Source: Pseudomonas ceruminis
Lineage (GTDB): Bacteria > Pseudomonadota > Gammaproteobacteria > Pseudomonadales > Pseudomonadaceae
Assembly: GCF_021602025.1 (NCBI RefSeq)
Contig: NZ_BQHW01000003.1
Location: forward strand, 124,001 to 188,000
DNA length: 64,000 nucleotides
Direction of reading: 5' to 3'
In this document: positions 15,839-24,764 of the stretch, piece by piece
Position numbering within the stretch: the first letter of the stretch is position 1
Layout: every line of letters starts with the position of its first letter
Position numbers and translations under genes: made by a program
The notes under the pieces: model-generated
What the model was told of the DNA's origin: nothing
The model's input: only the letters and a program-made list of their open reading frames with translations
Database searches by the model: none

Positions 15839-17623
15839 ATGAGGGTTTCTCGGGTCAGGTTGATCAATTTCGCCAATTTCTCGGATGTTGATGTCGAGAC
15901 GGGGGAAAGCATCGTCATCGTGGGAGAGAACAAGGTTGGCAAGAGCAATTTCATTCGCGGCCTGCAGTTGATCCTTGATCCGGGCTTGTCTGAACGCGAT
16001 CGACAACTGGGGCTTGAACATTTCTGGGACGGACTTGGCGAAGACAAGGTTGGTGCGACCATTGAGGTCTCTGTGGATCTAACGGACTTCACAAACGATC
16101 CCCGGCTGATGGCTCACCTCAACGATTGCGTGATTGATCCTGGCCCACCCATGGTGGCCCGACTCACCTACCGCTTCCAGCCTAAGGCGGGCCTGGGGCG
16201 CGCCCCGGAATCGTTGAAGGACTATGAGTATGTGATCTTCGGTGGCAACGATCCCGAAATGCGTATCGGCGGCGGACTTCGCCGGATGTTGCCAATAGAT
16301 GTTCAGGTAGCCCTGCGTGACGCTGAGAAGGACCTTGCGAGCTGGCGCAATTCGCCATTGAGGCCGCTCATTGAGGATCTTGCCGCGTCGTTGGATGATG
16401 ACGCCCGTGAGGAGATTCAGAATCAGGTCGACCAAGCACAGCGAGAGCTGGCTGGACACGAGGAAGTGGTAGCGACAGCAGAACGGATCAGCGAACGGCT
16501 GATCGCAATCGCCGGGGGGCAACATGCTGTCCCGGTATCGCTCGGACTTGCACCTACACGAGTGGATGCATTGCTGCGTAGCCTTCGGCTGCTCATCGAC
16601 AACGGTGTTCGCGGTGTCGGCGATGCCAGCCTAGGAACGGCGAATCTGATCTTCCTGGCCTTGAAGAGCCTCGAACTCGACCGTCTCGTCTCCGAGGGGG
16701 AGCGCGACCACACATTCTTCGTCGTCGAGGAGCCCGAAGCGCACCTGCATCCGCATGTCCAGCGTCTTGTCTATCGCTACTTTCTCGGCACAAGTGCGGA
16801 AGATGAGGACGAAGCCCCTCCGCTGACGACAATTCTCACTACTCACTCGCCGCAAATCGCAAGCGTTACACCGATTAGGTCCATCGTTCTCCTGCGTCAT
16901 AACGCAACGGACGGGAAAACCGTCGCGGTTTCGACCGCGAACGCACCTTTCACACAGAGGGATGAAGACGACCTCCAGCGCTACATCGACGTCACTCGCG
17001 GAGAAATATTATTTTCCCGGGGAGTGATTCTGGTTGAAGGGGACGCCGAGCGCTTCATCATCCCCGCGTTCGCCGACGCCCTCGGGATTCCTTTCGACAT
17101 ACTTGGAATCACTGTGTGCTCGGTCGGGGGGACGAACTTCACTCCTTATGTGAAGCTTTTGGGCCCTAAAGGGCTAAATATTCCACATGTAATTTTGACA
17201 GATCGCGACCCGGTCAATGGCAAACCTCCACTAGCCCACAGGCGGTTAATTAATCTCTTAAACGAGGTCGATGACGAATATGGTTACGATGACCTGGATA
17301 TAAATGATGTGCTCAAATACGCCGCAGAGTTTGGATACTTCGTCAACGAGAGCACGCTGGAATCCGACCTATTTGCCGCCGGAATGACCGAGGCGATGAA
17401 GTCGGTAATCGAGCAGGAGTTGCCGCTGAGGCAAGTCACCCGGGACGCACTGCAAGAGTGGGTGGATGATCCGGATCAGGTCGATGAAGACCGGCTGCTG
17501 AAGTTGATTGAACGGATTGGCAAGGGGAGATTTGCACAGGCACTTGCGCCGTCGGTGTCTGAGGACGTTTGCCCGGCCTACATTCGCTCTGCGCTGGAGC
17601 ATATCCGCGATGCCGTCGCGTAA
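15839..17623 (+). CDS. gajA: Gabija protein GajA (OLD-family ATP-dependent endonuclease)
   Basis: A 594-residue protein with an ABC-type ATPase half and a Toprim nuclease half. Walker A GENKVGKSNF is at about residues 28-37. The signature region is LGTANLIFLALKSLEL, Walker B VVEEPEAHLHP, and the Toprim acidic residues lie in VILVEGDAERF and ILTDRDP. In Gabija the GajA tetramer is a sequence-specific nicking nuclease that is inhibited by nucleotides and released when phage replication depletes them. It overlaps gajB by 14 bp. The GC and codon use are lower than in flanking conjugation genes, which suggests separate acquisition. Confidence 0.92.
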   Translation: MRVSRVRLINFANFSDVDVETGESIVIVGENKVGKSNFIRGLQLILDPGLSERDRQLGLEHFWDGLGEDKVGATIEVSVDLTDFTNDPRLMAHLNDCVIDPGPPMVARLTYRFQPKAGLGRAPESLKDYEYVIFGGNDPEMRIGGGLRRMLPIDVQVALRDAEKDLASWRNSPLRPLIEDLAASLDDDAREEIQNQVDQAQRELAGHEEVVATAERISERLIAIAGGQHAVPVSLGLAPTRVDALLRSLRLLIDNGVRGVGDASLGTANLIFLALKSLELDRLVSEGERDHTFFVVEEPEAHLHPHVQRLVYRYFLGTSAEDEDEAPPLTTILTTHSPQIASVTPIRSIVLLRHNATDGKTVAVSTANAPFTQRDEDDLQRYIDVTRGEILFSRGVILVEGDAERFIIPAFADALGIPFDILGITVCSVGGTNFTPYVKLLGPKGLNIPHVILTDRDPVNGKPPLAHRRLINLLNEVDDEYGYDDLDINDVLKYAAEFGYFVNESTLESDLFAAGMTEAMKSVIEQELPLRQVTRDALQEWVDDPDQVDEDRLLKLIERIGKGRFAQALAPSVSEDVCPAYIRSALEHIRDAVA

Positions 17624-19424
17624 CGTCGGTACAGCCTACCTGGCGCAGGCTGCCGAGTTGGCTGGAAATCCAGGGCAGTTGGCAGCTTACAACTCTCAAG
17701 GACATTGTGTGGTACTCGCTGGTCCCGGAAGCGGTAAGACCAAGACACTCGTCCTAAAGCTCGCCCGCATCCTGGCCGAAGACGTCGAGGCCCCACGTGG
17801 CGTTGCGTGCATCACTTATAGCCAGGAGTGCGCTCGCGAACTCGCTCGCCGAATTGAAAGCTTGGGACTTCAGCAGGCACCTAATCTTTTCATTGGTACG
17901 GTCCATGGGTTCTGTCTGCGTCATCTCTTGATGCCGTATGGACGCCTGGCCGGCCTGCCCATATCTTTCCCACTCTCGGTGGCCACTCAACGAGTCAGTG
18001 ATCGGTTGTTGAAGCAAACTGGAGATGCGCTTTTCGGCCAGAACCATCCGTACAAAGTTATTGACCTCGGGCGGCATCGCCGTTCCGTGCTCAATCGAAA
18101 TAGCGTCGCTTGGCGTAGCGAGGAGGAACTCGCTGCCTGGGCCGAGGCCTACGAGGCCGCTCTGCGCGACGATGGGCTGATTGACTACGATGACATGGTT
18201 GTCTTCGGCCAACGTTTGATCGCCGAGCACGACTGGGTACTACCTCTGGTTCAGGCAAAATTCCCCGTGCTCGCGGTGGATGAGTACCAGGATTTAGGCG
18301 TGGCACTGCATCGCATCGTCAAACGCCTTGCCTTCGACGGGGGTGTCCGACTTTTCGCTGTCGGGGATGCGGATCAGTCGATATATGGATTTACGGGAGC
18401 TGATGGCGCGTTGCTCATGGAATTGGCGGCTCGCAGAGACATTGAGCCTGTCCAGCTTCAGTTAAATTACCGTTCTGGTGCAGGGATCGTGACTGCGTCA
18501 GAGATGGCGCTTGGAGAAGCCCGAGGCTATCAAGCGAGCGATCCTGCGCGACAAACGACCATCGAATTTGTCCTGCGCCCGGGTGGTATGGCGGACCAGG
18601 CTGCGCACGCCGTCGCGCAGATCATTCCGGCGGCCTTAGCCTCCAAGCCGGGACGAACACTGGGCGATATCGCGATCCTATACAAAGACTATCGCGCAGG
18701 CGATATCGTGGCTGAAGCTGTGGCAACCGGTGGTCTCGATTACATCCGTGTGGATACCGCAGCACCTTACCGCAAGGTTGCCCTAACAAGTTGGGTAGAA
18801 GATTGTGCGGCGTGGTGCGCGGGTGGCTGGCGTGTTGGACGCCCACAATTGCGCGGACTACTCGACCGCTATCGCGCATTTCATCGGGCGAGCTTGGACG
18901 ATTCACAGGCCAAGCGCGAAGAGCAAGAGCTAACCGCCTTGCTATGGGAGCTGCGTGCTGACCAGCAACCTGCGCGAGAATTTGTTGCTTCGCTGCGCAA
19001 CGGTGTAGTGGATCATCTGCTGGCGGCTGAATTGGCGCTCGCTGATCAGAAGGAGCAACTGGATCGCATGACGGCAGCGCTCGCTGAAGGAGGTGCACTG
19101 GCTTCGCTAGACATCACGAGTTTGGGCGGCCGGGACGGTTCGCCCGATCACCTGAATCTGCTGACACTGCATTCCGCAAAGGGCTGTGAGTACGACGTCG
19201 TCATCATGGTTGGACTCGACCTCGGAAATCTGCCGTGGCGCAATGAAACTCCAGAGAAGTTGCGCGAAAGTCGCCGGCTCTTCTATGTGGGACTCACACG
19301 TGCTCGCGACGAGGTCCACATGCTGTATTCGGGCTTCGTTGATGGCCGCTATGGCCCTATGCGCTTTGGGCGCTCGCCATTCCTTGATGAGCTGGAGGCG
19401 CGAATGCGTGCCGCTGGCATTTGA
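17610..19424 (+). CDS. gajB: Gabija protein GajB (UvrD-like helicase)
   Basis: A 604-residue superfamily 1 helicase. Motif I is GPGSGKTKTL (near residue 38), motif II LAVDEYQD, motif III GDADQSIYGF, motif IV QLNYRS, and motifs V/VI LHSAKGCEYD and LFYVGLTRAR. It is somewhat longer than the roughly 500 residues I associate with many GajB proteins. The start at 17610 lies inside the end of gajA; an earlier in-frame ATG would overlap far more. Together with GajA it forms the Gabija anti-phage complex. Confidence 0.92.
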   Translation: MPSRNVGTAYLAQAAELAGNPGQLAAYNSQGHCVVLAGPGSGKTKTLVLKLARILAEDVEAPRGVACITYSQECARELARRIESLGLQQAPNLFIGTVHGFCLRHLLMPYGRLAGLPISFPLSVATQRVSDRLLKQTGDALFGQNHPYKVIDLGRHRRSVLNRNSVAWRSEEELAAWAEAYEAALRDDGLIDYDDMVVFGQRLIAEHDWVLPLVQAKFPVLAVDEYQDLGVALHRIVKRLAFDGGVRLFAVGDADQSIYGFTGADGALLMELAARRDIEPVQLQLNYRSGAGIVTASEMALGEARGYQASDPARQTTIEFVLRPGGMADQAAHAVAQIIPAALASKPGRTLGDIAILYKDYRAGDIVAEAVATGGLDYIRVDTAAPYRKVALTSWVEDCAAWCAGGWRVGRPQLRGLLDRYRAFHRASLDDSQAKREEQELTALLWELRADQQPAREFVASLRNGVVDHLLAAELALADQKEQLDRMTAALAEGGALASLDITSLGGRDGSPDHLNLLTLHSAKGCEYDVVIMVGLDLGNLPWRNETPEKLRESRRLFYVGLTRARDEVHMLYSGFVDGRYGPMRFGRSPFLDELEARMRAAGI

Positions 19425-19490
19425 GTGTGAACCCGAGAATCTGGAGTGTCGGTGCTGCGTCGGCGCATGTCGAGCAACACCACAGTCGAG

Positions 19491-20270
19491 CTACATCTTT
19501 GCAGCCAAGCGATTGGCTGCGAAACGCTCGCGCGAGAGTCTGGCGGCGTTATTCATCGAGTCTAGGTTATCGATACACCATAGACCGTTGATGCAAAGAA
19601 AGCGCTCACTAAGCACTGCTTCAAGTATGTTTGGAAGGGTTGCGTTGAAGAATCCGGCACCCTTGACCGTTGGGGCCGGATCTAGCTCAAGCATCGCGAC
19701 CGGCAGGTCAGAAAGGCACGGGCCGAAGTGGCCAGCCGAAGGGAACTTGCCCCCAAACTCGGTGCGCAGACGCTCCTTTCCCATGCTCTTGGTGAGAGTG
19801 CTATATCGCTCCTGCCGCAGCAACCAAAGAGACTTGATGCCCGCCTCGCGGTACCGCTCTTGGCGTTTACGGTAGTCACGGAGCGACTGATACGATCTTT
19901 GGATCTCGACAGCCAACCTAACCCCATTGCGCTCACCCCAGACATCAGCCTGCCAGCGACCTGCATCACCCGAACCCGGCATTTCAACCGAGGCACGGAA
20001 TCCAAGATCTTCAAGCACGCTGCGCACAAGTATCTTGGCCGCCAGGTGCCATTGGCTTTCTTCGGAAGTACTGCACGCACCTCCTAGATGCGCGAAGAAG
20101 GGGTACCCATTAGCACTAACCTTGGGAATCGCTGGAGCGTTGCAGCAAGGCATCAGCAGATCACCGATGCAGTACGCCCGTTGCAACTCTTCCCACTGCG
20201 CCTGAGACATATGCAGTGCGTTGGCTGCACCAGTACCATCTGCATATGCTGCTTCGATCACCATAGCCAT
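19491..20270 (-). CDS. CoiA-like nuclease
   Basis: A 259-residue protein on the strand opposite gajAB, ending 66 bp after gajB. A CC...HLG...C zinc-like region and ESQWHLAAK (about residues 40-80) precede a restriction-fold core (WQADVW and AVEIQRS, with Asp, Glu and Gln in metal-binding positions). This is the arrangement of the competence protein CoiA-like family, whose members are thought to process DNA. It may be an unrelated cargo gene or an accessory of the Gabija locus. ATG at 20270; an alternative start lies two codons in. Confidence 0.75.
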   Translation of the reverse strand: MAMVIEAAYADGTGAANALHMSQAQWEELQRAYCIGDLLMPCCNAPAIPKVSANGYPFFAHLGGACSTSEESQWHLAAKILVRSVLEDLGFRASVEMPGSGDAGRWQADVWGERNGVRLAVEIQRSYQSLRDYRKRQERYREAGIKSLWLLRQERYSTLTKSMGKERLRTEFGGKFPSAGHFGPCLSDLPVAMLELDPAPTVKGAGFFNATLPNILEAVLSERFLCINGLWCIDNLDSMNNAARLSRERFAANRLAAKM

Positions 20271-20365
20271 AGTGCCTCCTTGAGTCTCGGTATTGTCTAA
20301 TCAGTTTAGCCTTCCCCGCGCTGGGACCGGGGCGGTGATCGAATCCTCCGAACAGCAATTTCCTA

Positions 20366-20400
20366 GAAAAATGCCGGCACCCCCGAAAGGATGCCGGCAG
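20366..20400 (-). terminator. Intrinsic terminator of the helicase gene
   Basis: Read on the minus strand, TGCCGGCA and its complement (8 bp arms) enclose a 12 nt loop and are followed by a T run. It lies 9 bp after the helicase stop codon. Confidence 0.8.
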
Positions 20401-20408
20401 ACAGCAGA

Positions 20409-22688
20409 TCACGCAGTTACCAATTGCCGGGCCAATGCGACCTCCACGGAATCACCATCCTGGTTCAGGACATCGAGCCCCGATTCGGGTACATCGCCCG
20501 AAGTGGACTGCGAGACCATGATCTTCTTGGCCATCAGCTCCAGGCAGGTCATCTGCGAGGAGCCGGCGTAGCCCAGGTAGATCACGCGCACGGACAGCTT
20601 CTGCCCGATACGCCAGGAGCGGCGTGCCGCCTGCTGGAGCGAGTACACGTTGTAGCCCGACTGCATGAACACGATCGTCGGAAACTCCAACAGGTCCAAT
20701 CCCGTCTTGACAAGCTCGGGATTGGTGATGAGCACGTCGATGCCACGGTCCAACTGCTCGGCGATCCAGTCCTCGCGGCGGCTGGCATCCACGCTTGCGC
20801 GCAGTACCGCCACTTTGAAGCCTTCCTGCTCCAGCAATACCTTCAACCGGCTAGTCGTGTCGCGCGTGCCGGTATAGACCGTGTAGGCCAGAACCTTGCG
20901 GCCCTGTGCTTTCTCTTCCCTGCAGATGTCGATCAGCTCACGCTCCTTGGGGCTGATCTCGAACTCGTTGAACTGAGCCGGGACGAACGCCAAGGTATTG
21001 CGTGTACGCGGATGCACCACGGTCTCCGACCGGAAGCAGCAGTCCGGCCAGGCCAGCAGCACGTTGAGGACCACACCCAGCAAGGTCGTATCGCGTCGCG
21101 CCAGAGCCTGTTTCAGCTCCGCGGTCAGCCGACCCGCCAGATCGCGGTAGGCCGCGGCTTGCGCCGTGTCCATCGCGACTTCACGGAACTCCTCGTCATA
21201 CGGCGGCAGGACGTTGCCACCGATGTCCTTGAGCTTGAGAAAGATCGTGAACGGCAGGATGCAGCGCAGCACGCCCTTGGGGCCAAACCCCGGGGCCTTG
21301 ACCGTGCGCACCGATACCTTGGTGCCCTTGGCCGTCTTGTGCGCCGTGCCGGTGCTCTCGGAGTAGATGTCCTTCAACACCCCGTGATCGCGCATGAACG
21401 CCATCGCAGCCGAGGTCATGCTGCCGCTCGTGGTCGGGCGGTAGCCGTCTTCGATCATCCGCCCCGGAAGGGCTCGGAACAGCAGGTGGAACAGGTCGTC
21501 CCCGTAGCCGCCCATCAACGTGCCGGTCAGCAGCAAGGTCTTGCGAGCCTTCGCCGCCAGCACGCCCATGGCCTGGCCCTGGGCACTGCCCCCGTTCTTG
21601 TACTCATGTGCCTCATCGGCGATGAGCAGGTCGAACGTGCCTTGCGGCAGGTAGCGTTTGATGAACTCGGACGGCTGATAGCCGCCCTCGCCAAAGCCGA
21701 ACTCCATGTTGGCCATCGCACGTTCCATGCGCGTGGCCTGACGGTCGGAAAACACCAGCTCGCCGTTGCCATCCATGAGGTTGATGAACTCATGGATGTT
21801 GTCGCCGAGCATCGACGCCAGGAACCCGTCACCGAACTTTTGCATCAGCTTCTGCGCGGTGACCTCTCCGATGGTCGGTATGCGCTTTAAGGCTTTGAGC
21901 ACGGCCGAGGACTGGTCGCTGCCGGACAGACTGCGCGGGCGGATCAGTGTCCACAGGGGCGCGGCGCAGTGGCCGCACTTCCTGCGGCACTCCTCGGCTT
22001 GGAGCGCGATCGGGTTGACCGGCTCGCCGTCGAGGTCGGTGATGACCGTGCCGCAGTCCGGGCAGGCCGCCACGTCGCCGTGGCGGGTGCGCCGCGTGGT
22101 GAAGACAGGCTTCCAGTGAAAGCCCATCCGCATCCTGACGCGCCCCAGGACGAAGAACTCCTGGCCCGTGGGCTGCACGCCCAACTGCTCGCGCAGCTTG
22201 ATGAGCTTGACGAGCGTATCCGGCCCGTTGAGTACCCACACCTTGGCACCGGCCACCGTCTCCTGGATCTCGCGCCGCCACTTGTAAACCAGGTGGGGCG
22301 GCGACAGCACCAGAGTGCGGCGATAGCCTTCGGCGTTGAGCACGGCGGCCGTGGCAATGCCGACGGTCGTCTTGCCGCAGCCCATCTCGCCATTGACGAT
22401 CGCAGCACGTTCGCCACGGTCGATCAGCAGCTCGGCGGCGGCGTGGACGACTTCGGCCTGGGCTGGGAACAGCTTGCGCTTGAGGCTGGCGACCACCAGT
22501 TGCCGGTGCGCCTGCGGTTGGCCGGTATAGACCGGCGGATTAGCGCTGTTGAGGGCGTCGAGTAGTTCGTCGCCGAACTCGCCGACAAAATCCTGAAGGC
22601 TCAGGGTCAGAGGGGAAGATTCCGCGTCGAGCAGTTCGCCCTGTACGGGCGCGGATTCAGCGGCAGTGGTTTCGAGATCGAGGGACAT
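20409..22688 (-). CDS. SNF2/DEAD-type helicase of the ICE accessory module
   Basis: A 759-residue superfamily 2 ATPase. Walker A is NGEMGCGKTTVGIA (about residues 98-111) and the DEAH box is IADEAHEYKN. A cysteine cluster (CPDCG ... CRRKCGHC) forms a likely zinc finger between the two, and the C-terminal helicase domain has QAARRSWRIGQ as motif VI. Large helicases of this type are a constant part of PFGI-1/clc ICEs, but their job (replication, transfer or defence) is not settled. Start ATG 22688. A structured leader precedes it at 22703-22756 and a clear terminator follows. Confidence 0.85.
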   Translation of the reverse strand: MSLDLETTAAESAPVQGELLDAESSPLTLSLQDFVGEFGDELLDALNSANPPVYTGQPQAHRQLVVASLKRKLFPAQAEVVHAAAELLIDRGERAAIVNGEMGCGKTTVGIATAAVLNAEGYRRTLVLSPPHLVYKWRREIQETVAGAKVWVLNGPDTLVKLIKLREQLGVQPTGQEFFVLGRVRMRMGFHWKPVFTTRRTRHGDVAACPDCGTVITDLDGEPVNPIALQAEECRRKCGHCAAPLWTLIRPRSLSGSDQSSAVLKALKRIPTIGEVTAQKLMQKFGDGFLASMLGDNIHEFINLMDGNGELVFSDRQATRMERAMANMEFGFGEGGYQPSEFIKRYLPQGTFDLLIADEAHEYKNGGSAQGQAMGVLAAKARKTLLLTGTLMGGYGDDLFHLLFRALPGRMIEDGYRPTTSGSMTSAAMAFMRDHGVLKDIYSESTGTAHKTAKGTKVSVRTVKAPGFGPKGVLRCILPFTIFLKLKDIGGNVLPPYDEEFREVAMDTAQAAAYRDLAGRLTAELKQALARRDTTLLGVVLNVLLAWPDCCFRSETVVHPRTRNTLAFVPAQFNEFEISPKERELIDICREEKAQGRKVLAYTVYTGTRDTTSRLKVLLEQEGFKVAVLRASVDASRREDWIAEQLDRGIDVLITNPELVKTGLDLLEFPTIVFMQSGYNVYSLQQAARRSWRIGQKLSVRVIYLGYAGSSQMTCLELMAKKIMVSQSTSGDVPESGLDVLNQDGDSVEVALARQLVTA

Positions 22689-22702
22689 GGTGATGCTCCA
22701 AA

Positions 22703-22756
22703 GAAAAATGGGGCATGCACCACCCCCAGCGGGGCAATGGCATGCCCCGTGGTGGG
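22703..22756 (-). ncRNA. Structured leader L1, upstream of the helicase gene
   Basis: On the minus strand CACCAC closes a hairpin with arms GGGGCA/TGCCCC and is itself paired with GTGGTG. The 5' arm plus loop (GGGGCATGC) is also complementary to a later GCATGCCCC that is followed by ATTTTTC. Two mutually exclusive folds result, one of them terminator-like. The same architecture recurs before other genes of this module. Confidence 0.6.
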
Positions 22757-22824
22757 AAGAGAATCGACGCGTGGCTGAGGGTGGTTGAAGGTGCTGGCCT
22801 GGGCGGCCCGCAGGTGAACCGTGC

Positions 22825-23130
22825 TCAGTCTTCGGACGGAAGCACGATGACGGTTGCGCAGCGCTGCGAATCGGTGACGATGCGAATGGCGAGCCCCGGA
22901 TGGATCACGTAGTGCGATTCCAGCGACGCGCCCGATTGAAGCGCGCTGCTGTTCGTCTGCCATTGCTGGATGTTGACGTCGCCCCAGTCGCCACGGGTGT
23001 GGCGCCTGAAGTACGGGATCGGGTCCAGGCGACCCGCGCGGACCAGGCGGTCTACACCTCTGCTGAAGATGAGCGCCCCGATGGGGAACGCCAGCCGCTG
23101 GCAGTAGGTTTCGATGCGATGCGATGCCAT
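22825..23130 (-). CDS. Small ICE protein, paralogue of the 23,220 gene
   Basis: A 101-residue protein of unknown function. The segment LVRAGRLDPIPYFRRHTRGDWGDV...QWQTN and the end VIVLPSED match the neighbouring gene product over about 75 residues, so the two arose by duplication. No signal peptide or membrane segment. ATG at 23130 has GGAGGA upstream, and a structured leader lies at 23154-23200. Confidence 0.7.
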   Translation of the reverse strand: MASHRIETYCQRLAFPIGALIFSRGVDRLVRAGRLDPIPYFRRHTRGDWGDVNIQQWQTNSSALQSGASLESHYVIHPGLAIRIVTDSQRCATVIVLPSED

Positions 23131-23153
23131 GGGCTCCTCCTTGATGAGTCATT

Positions 23154-23200
23154 GAGCCACGACACCCCTGCCGGAGTGAAGTGGCTCCGTCAGGTGGATG
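23154..23200 (-). ncRNA. Structured leader L2
   Basis: On the minus strand CCACC...GGGGTG encloses a hairpin CGGAG-(8 nt)-CTCCG. The loop and 5' arm (GAGCCAC) are complementary to the downstream GTGGCTC, giving a pseudoknot or an alternative stem, as in L1. Confidence 0.55.
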
Positions 23201-23219
23201 AGGATGACGATGTGGGGCC

Positions 23220-23540
23220 TCAGATCAGGTCCCGCTCTTCGGGAAGCTGGACCACCGTGGTCTGGTGGTCCTCGCTGGTCTTGACGATCAGCGCCAGGTC
23301 CGGCGTGATCCTGAACTGCGAGATCATTAGGTTGTCCTGTTGGATCGCCACGTCGTTGGCTTGGCGTGTGGCCTCATCGATCTCGCCCCAGTCCCCGCGC
23401 ACATGGCGCTGGACATAGGCCAAGGGGTCGATCAGGCCTCGCCGGGCCAGCCAATGCACCTTCTCGCTCAACTTCAACGTACTCGGTGCGAACAACGGTT
23501 GCTTGTGCGGCGCAGGCCGCTTGAACGGATTGGGGATCAT
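23220..23540 (-). CDS. Small ICE protein, paralogue of the 22,825 gene
   Basis: A 106-residue protein of unknown function sharing WLARRGLIDPLAYVQRHVRGDWG and the LPE end with the downstream paralogue. The basic N-terminus (NPFKRPAPHK) differs. ATG 23540 is preceded by GAAGGAG; longer in-frame starts would run into the intergenic leader next to the methyltransferase stop. Both paralogues belong to a run of small genes typical of this ICE family. Confidence 0.7.
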   Translation of the reverse strand: MIPNPFKRPAPHKQPLFAPSTLKLSEKVHWLARRGLIDPLAYVQRHVRGDWGEIDEATRQANDVAIQQDNLMISQFRITPDLALIVKTSEDHQTTVVQLPEERDLI

Positions 23541-23590
23541 GGTGTTTCTCCTTCGAGTTGGTACAGCAGGACGGCAGCGCGTCCGGTGGA

Positions 23591-24700
23591 TCAGCGAATG
23601 GTCAACACCTCGCCCCGTGTCGCGGAGCCAGGTGTCATGTCCCACGCGCGGATGACGGGAACGAACTTGTCGGTGAGGATGCGGGTCTCGGCGATGGAGC
23701 CGTCTTCGCGTTCGGTGAACTCCCGCTGGAGCGTCTTGTCCTTGTGGGTGTCACCTTTGACGACGAGCACGCGCCCGGTCTTGGAGCGCACAACCCCCGA
23801 GATCGCACCCGCGGCCAGAGCCAGGGCGAGATGCCAGCGGGACAAGGCCCGCGCCGGTGGACGCAGCGATTGCTGCGCAGCCCCCAGGTGCGTGTCCTGC
23901 GATGGCCACAAGCCTTGCAGCCTGCCAACCTCATCGGCGAACTGCTCGGGCTCCATCGTCACGCGGAAGAAATGCTCTGGCTCGGCCGGGCTGGCGGGGA
24001 CGATGTACGGCAGGAACGGCCACTCGCTCGGCAGTTCCTCGGCTTCGACTTCGCCTTGCCCTACCTGCAACAGCAGATTGCGCACGGCCTTGACGCCATC
24101 GGGCACCTGCTCGCGCTGGCGCACCCGGCGTCCGAAGATCACCACCTGCTTGAACTGCGTCTCCACCGCTCGGTAGATGCGCAGGTCCGTGTAGTGGCGC
24201 GTCAGCCAGCCGACCAACTCCGCGTCGAGCACGTAGCCGGGGACGATGAAAACCAGCACGCCGCCGTATTGCAGCAGCGAGAGCGTGCGCTGGTAGAACA
24301 GCTTTTCAAGGCGGGCACGGCCCTGGCCCTGATAGCCGATGTTGCCGTTGACGTCCTTGGACAGGTCCCCATACGGCGGGTTGAGCCAGAGCAGCCCGAA
24401 GGACTGCTTGGAGACCATCGTGTCCATCAGGTCCGCGTGCAGGCAGTGATCGACCAGGCCGCGGGCATGGCGCGCCCGCTCCGCGTCGAACTCGACGGCG
24501 AACGCCTTTGCCTGCTCGCGCCCGAGGGCATGGGCGGCTTCGGCGATCGCCACGCCTTCGCCGGCGCAGGGATCGAGGATGCACATCGGCCCGTCGCTGG
24601 GCATCAGTGCGTTGAGCGCTCTTTCGAGCGTGGGTTCGTCGGTCGGGAAATATCCGTTCTTGACGAAATTGCGGGCGAGCCGCGGGAACATGAGGGCCAT
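23591..24700 (-). CDS. DUF6094 methyltransferase-like protein
   Basis: A 369-residue protein with a class I SAM-dependent methyltransferase core. The SAM-binding loop is ILDPCAGEGVAIAEAA (about residues 41-56), the acidic strand end is AVEFDAER, and the N6-adenine type catalytic motif NPPYGD is near residue 112. A C-terminal extension of about 170 residues is family-specific. A DNA adenine methyltransferase role is plausible from NPPY, possibly protecting ICE DNA on entry into a new host, but has not been shown. No restriction partner is adjacent. Confidence 0.8.
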   Translation of the reverse strand: MALMFPRLARNFVKNGYFPTDEPTLERALNALMPSDGPMCILDPCAGEGVAIAEAAHALGREQAKAFAVEFDAERARHARGLVDHCLHADLMDTMVSKQSFGLLWLNPPYGDLSKDVNGNIGYQGQGRARLEKLFYQRTLSLLQYGGVLVFIVPGYVLDAELVGWLTRHYTDLRIYRAVETQFKQVVIFGRRVRQREQVPDGVKAVRNLLLQVGQGEVEAEELPSEWPFLPYIVPASPAEPEHFFRVTMEPEQFADEVGRLQGLWPSQDTHLGAAQQSLRPPARALSRWHLALALAAGAISGVVRSKTGRVLVVKGDTHKDKTLQREFTEREDGSIAETRILTDKFVPVIRAWDMTPGSATRGEVLTIR

Positions 24701-24713
24701 GGAAGTCTCCTGG

Positions 24714-24764
24714 TTGGCGGGGATGAAACACGGAAGTACGCCAAGGCGTGCCTCCGAGGGTGGG
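24714..24764 (-). ncRNA. Structured leader L3, upstream of the DUF6094 gene
   Basis: A CGGAGG...CTTCCG stem encloses ACGCC-TT-GGCGT. The TTGGCG of the hairpin is complementary to CGCCAA further downstream (24714-24719), giving the same loop-to-downstream pairing as other leaders here. Confidence 0.5.
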
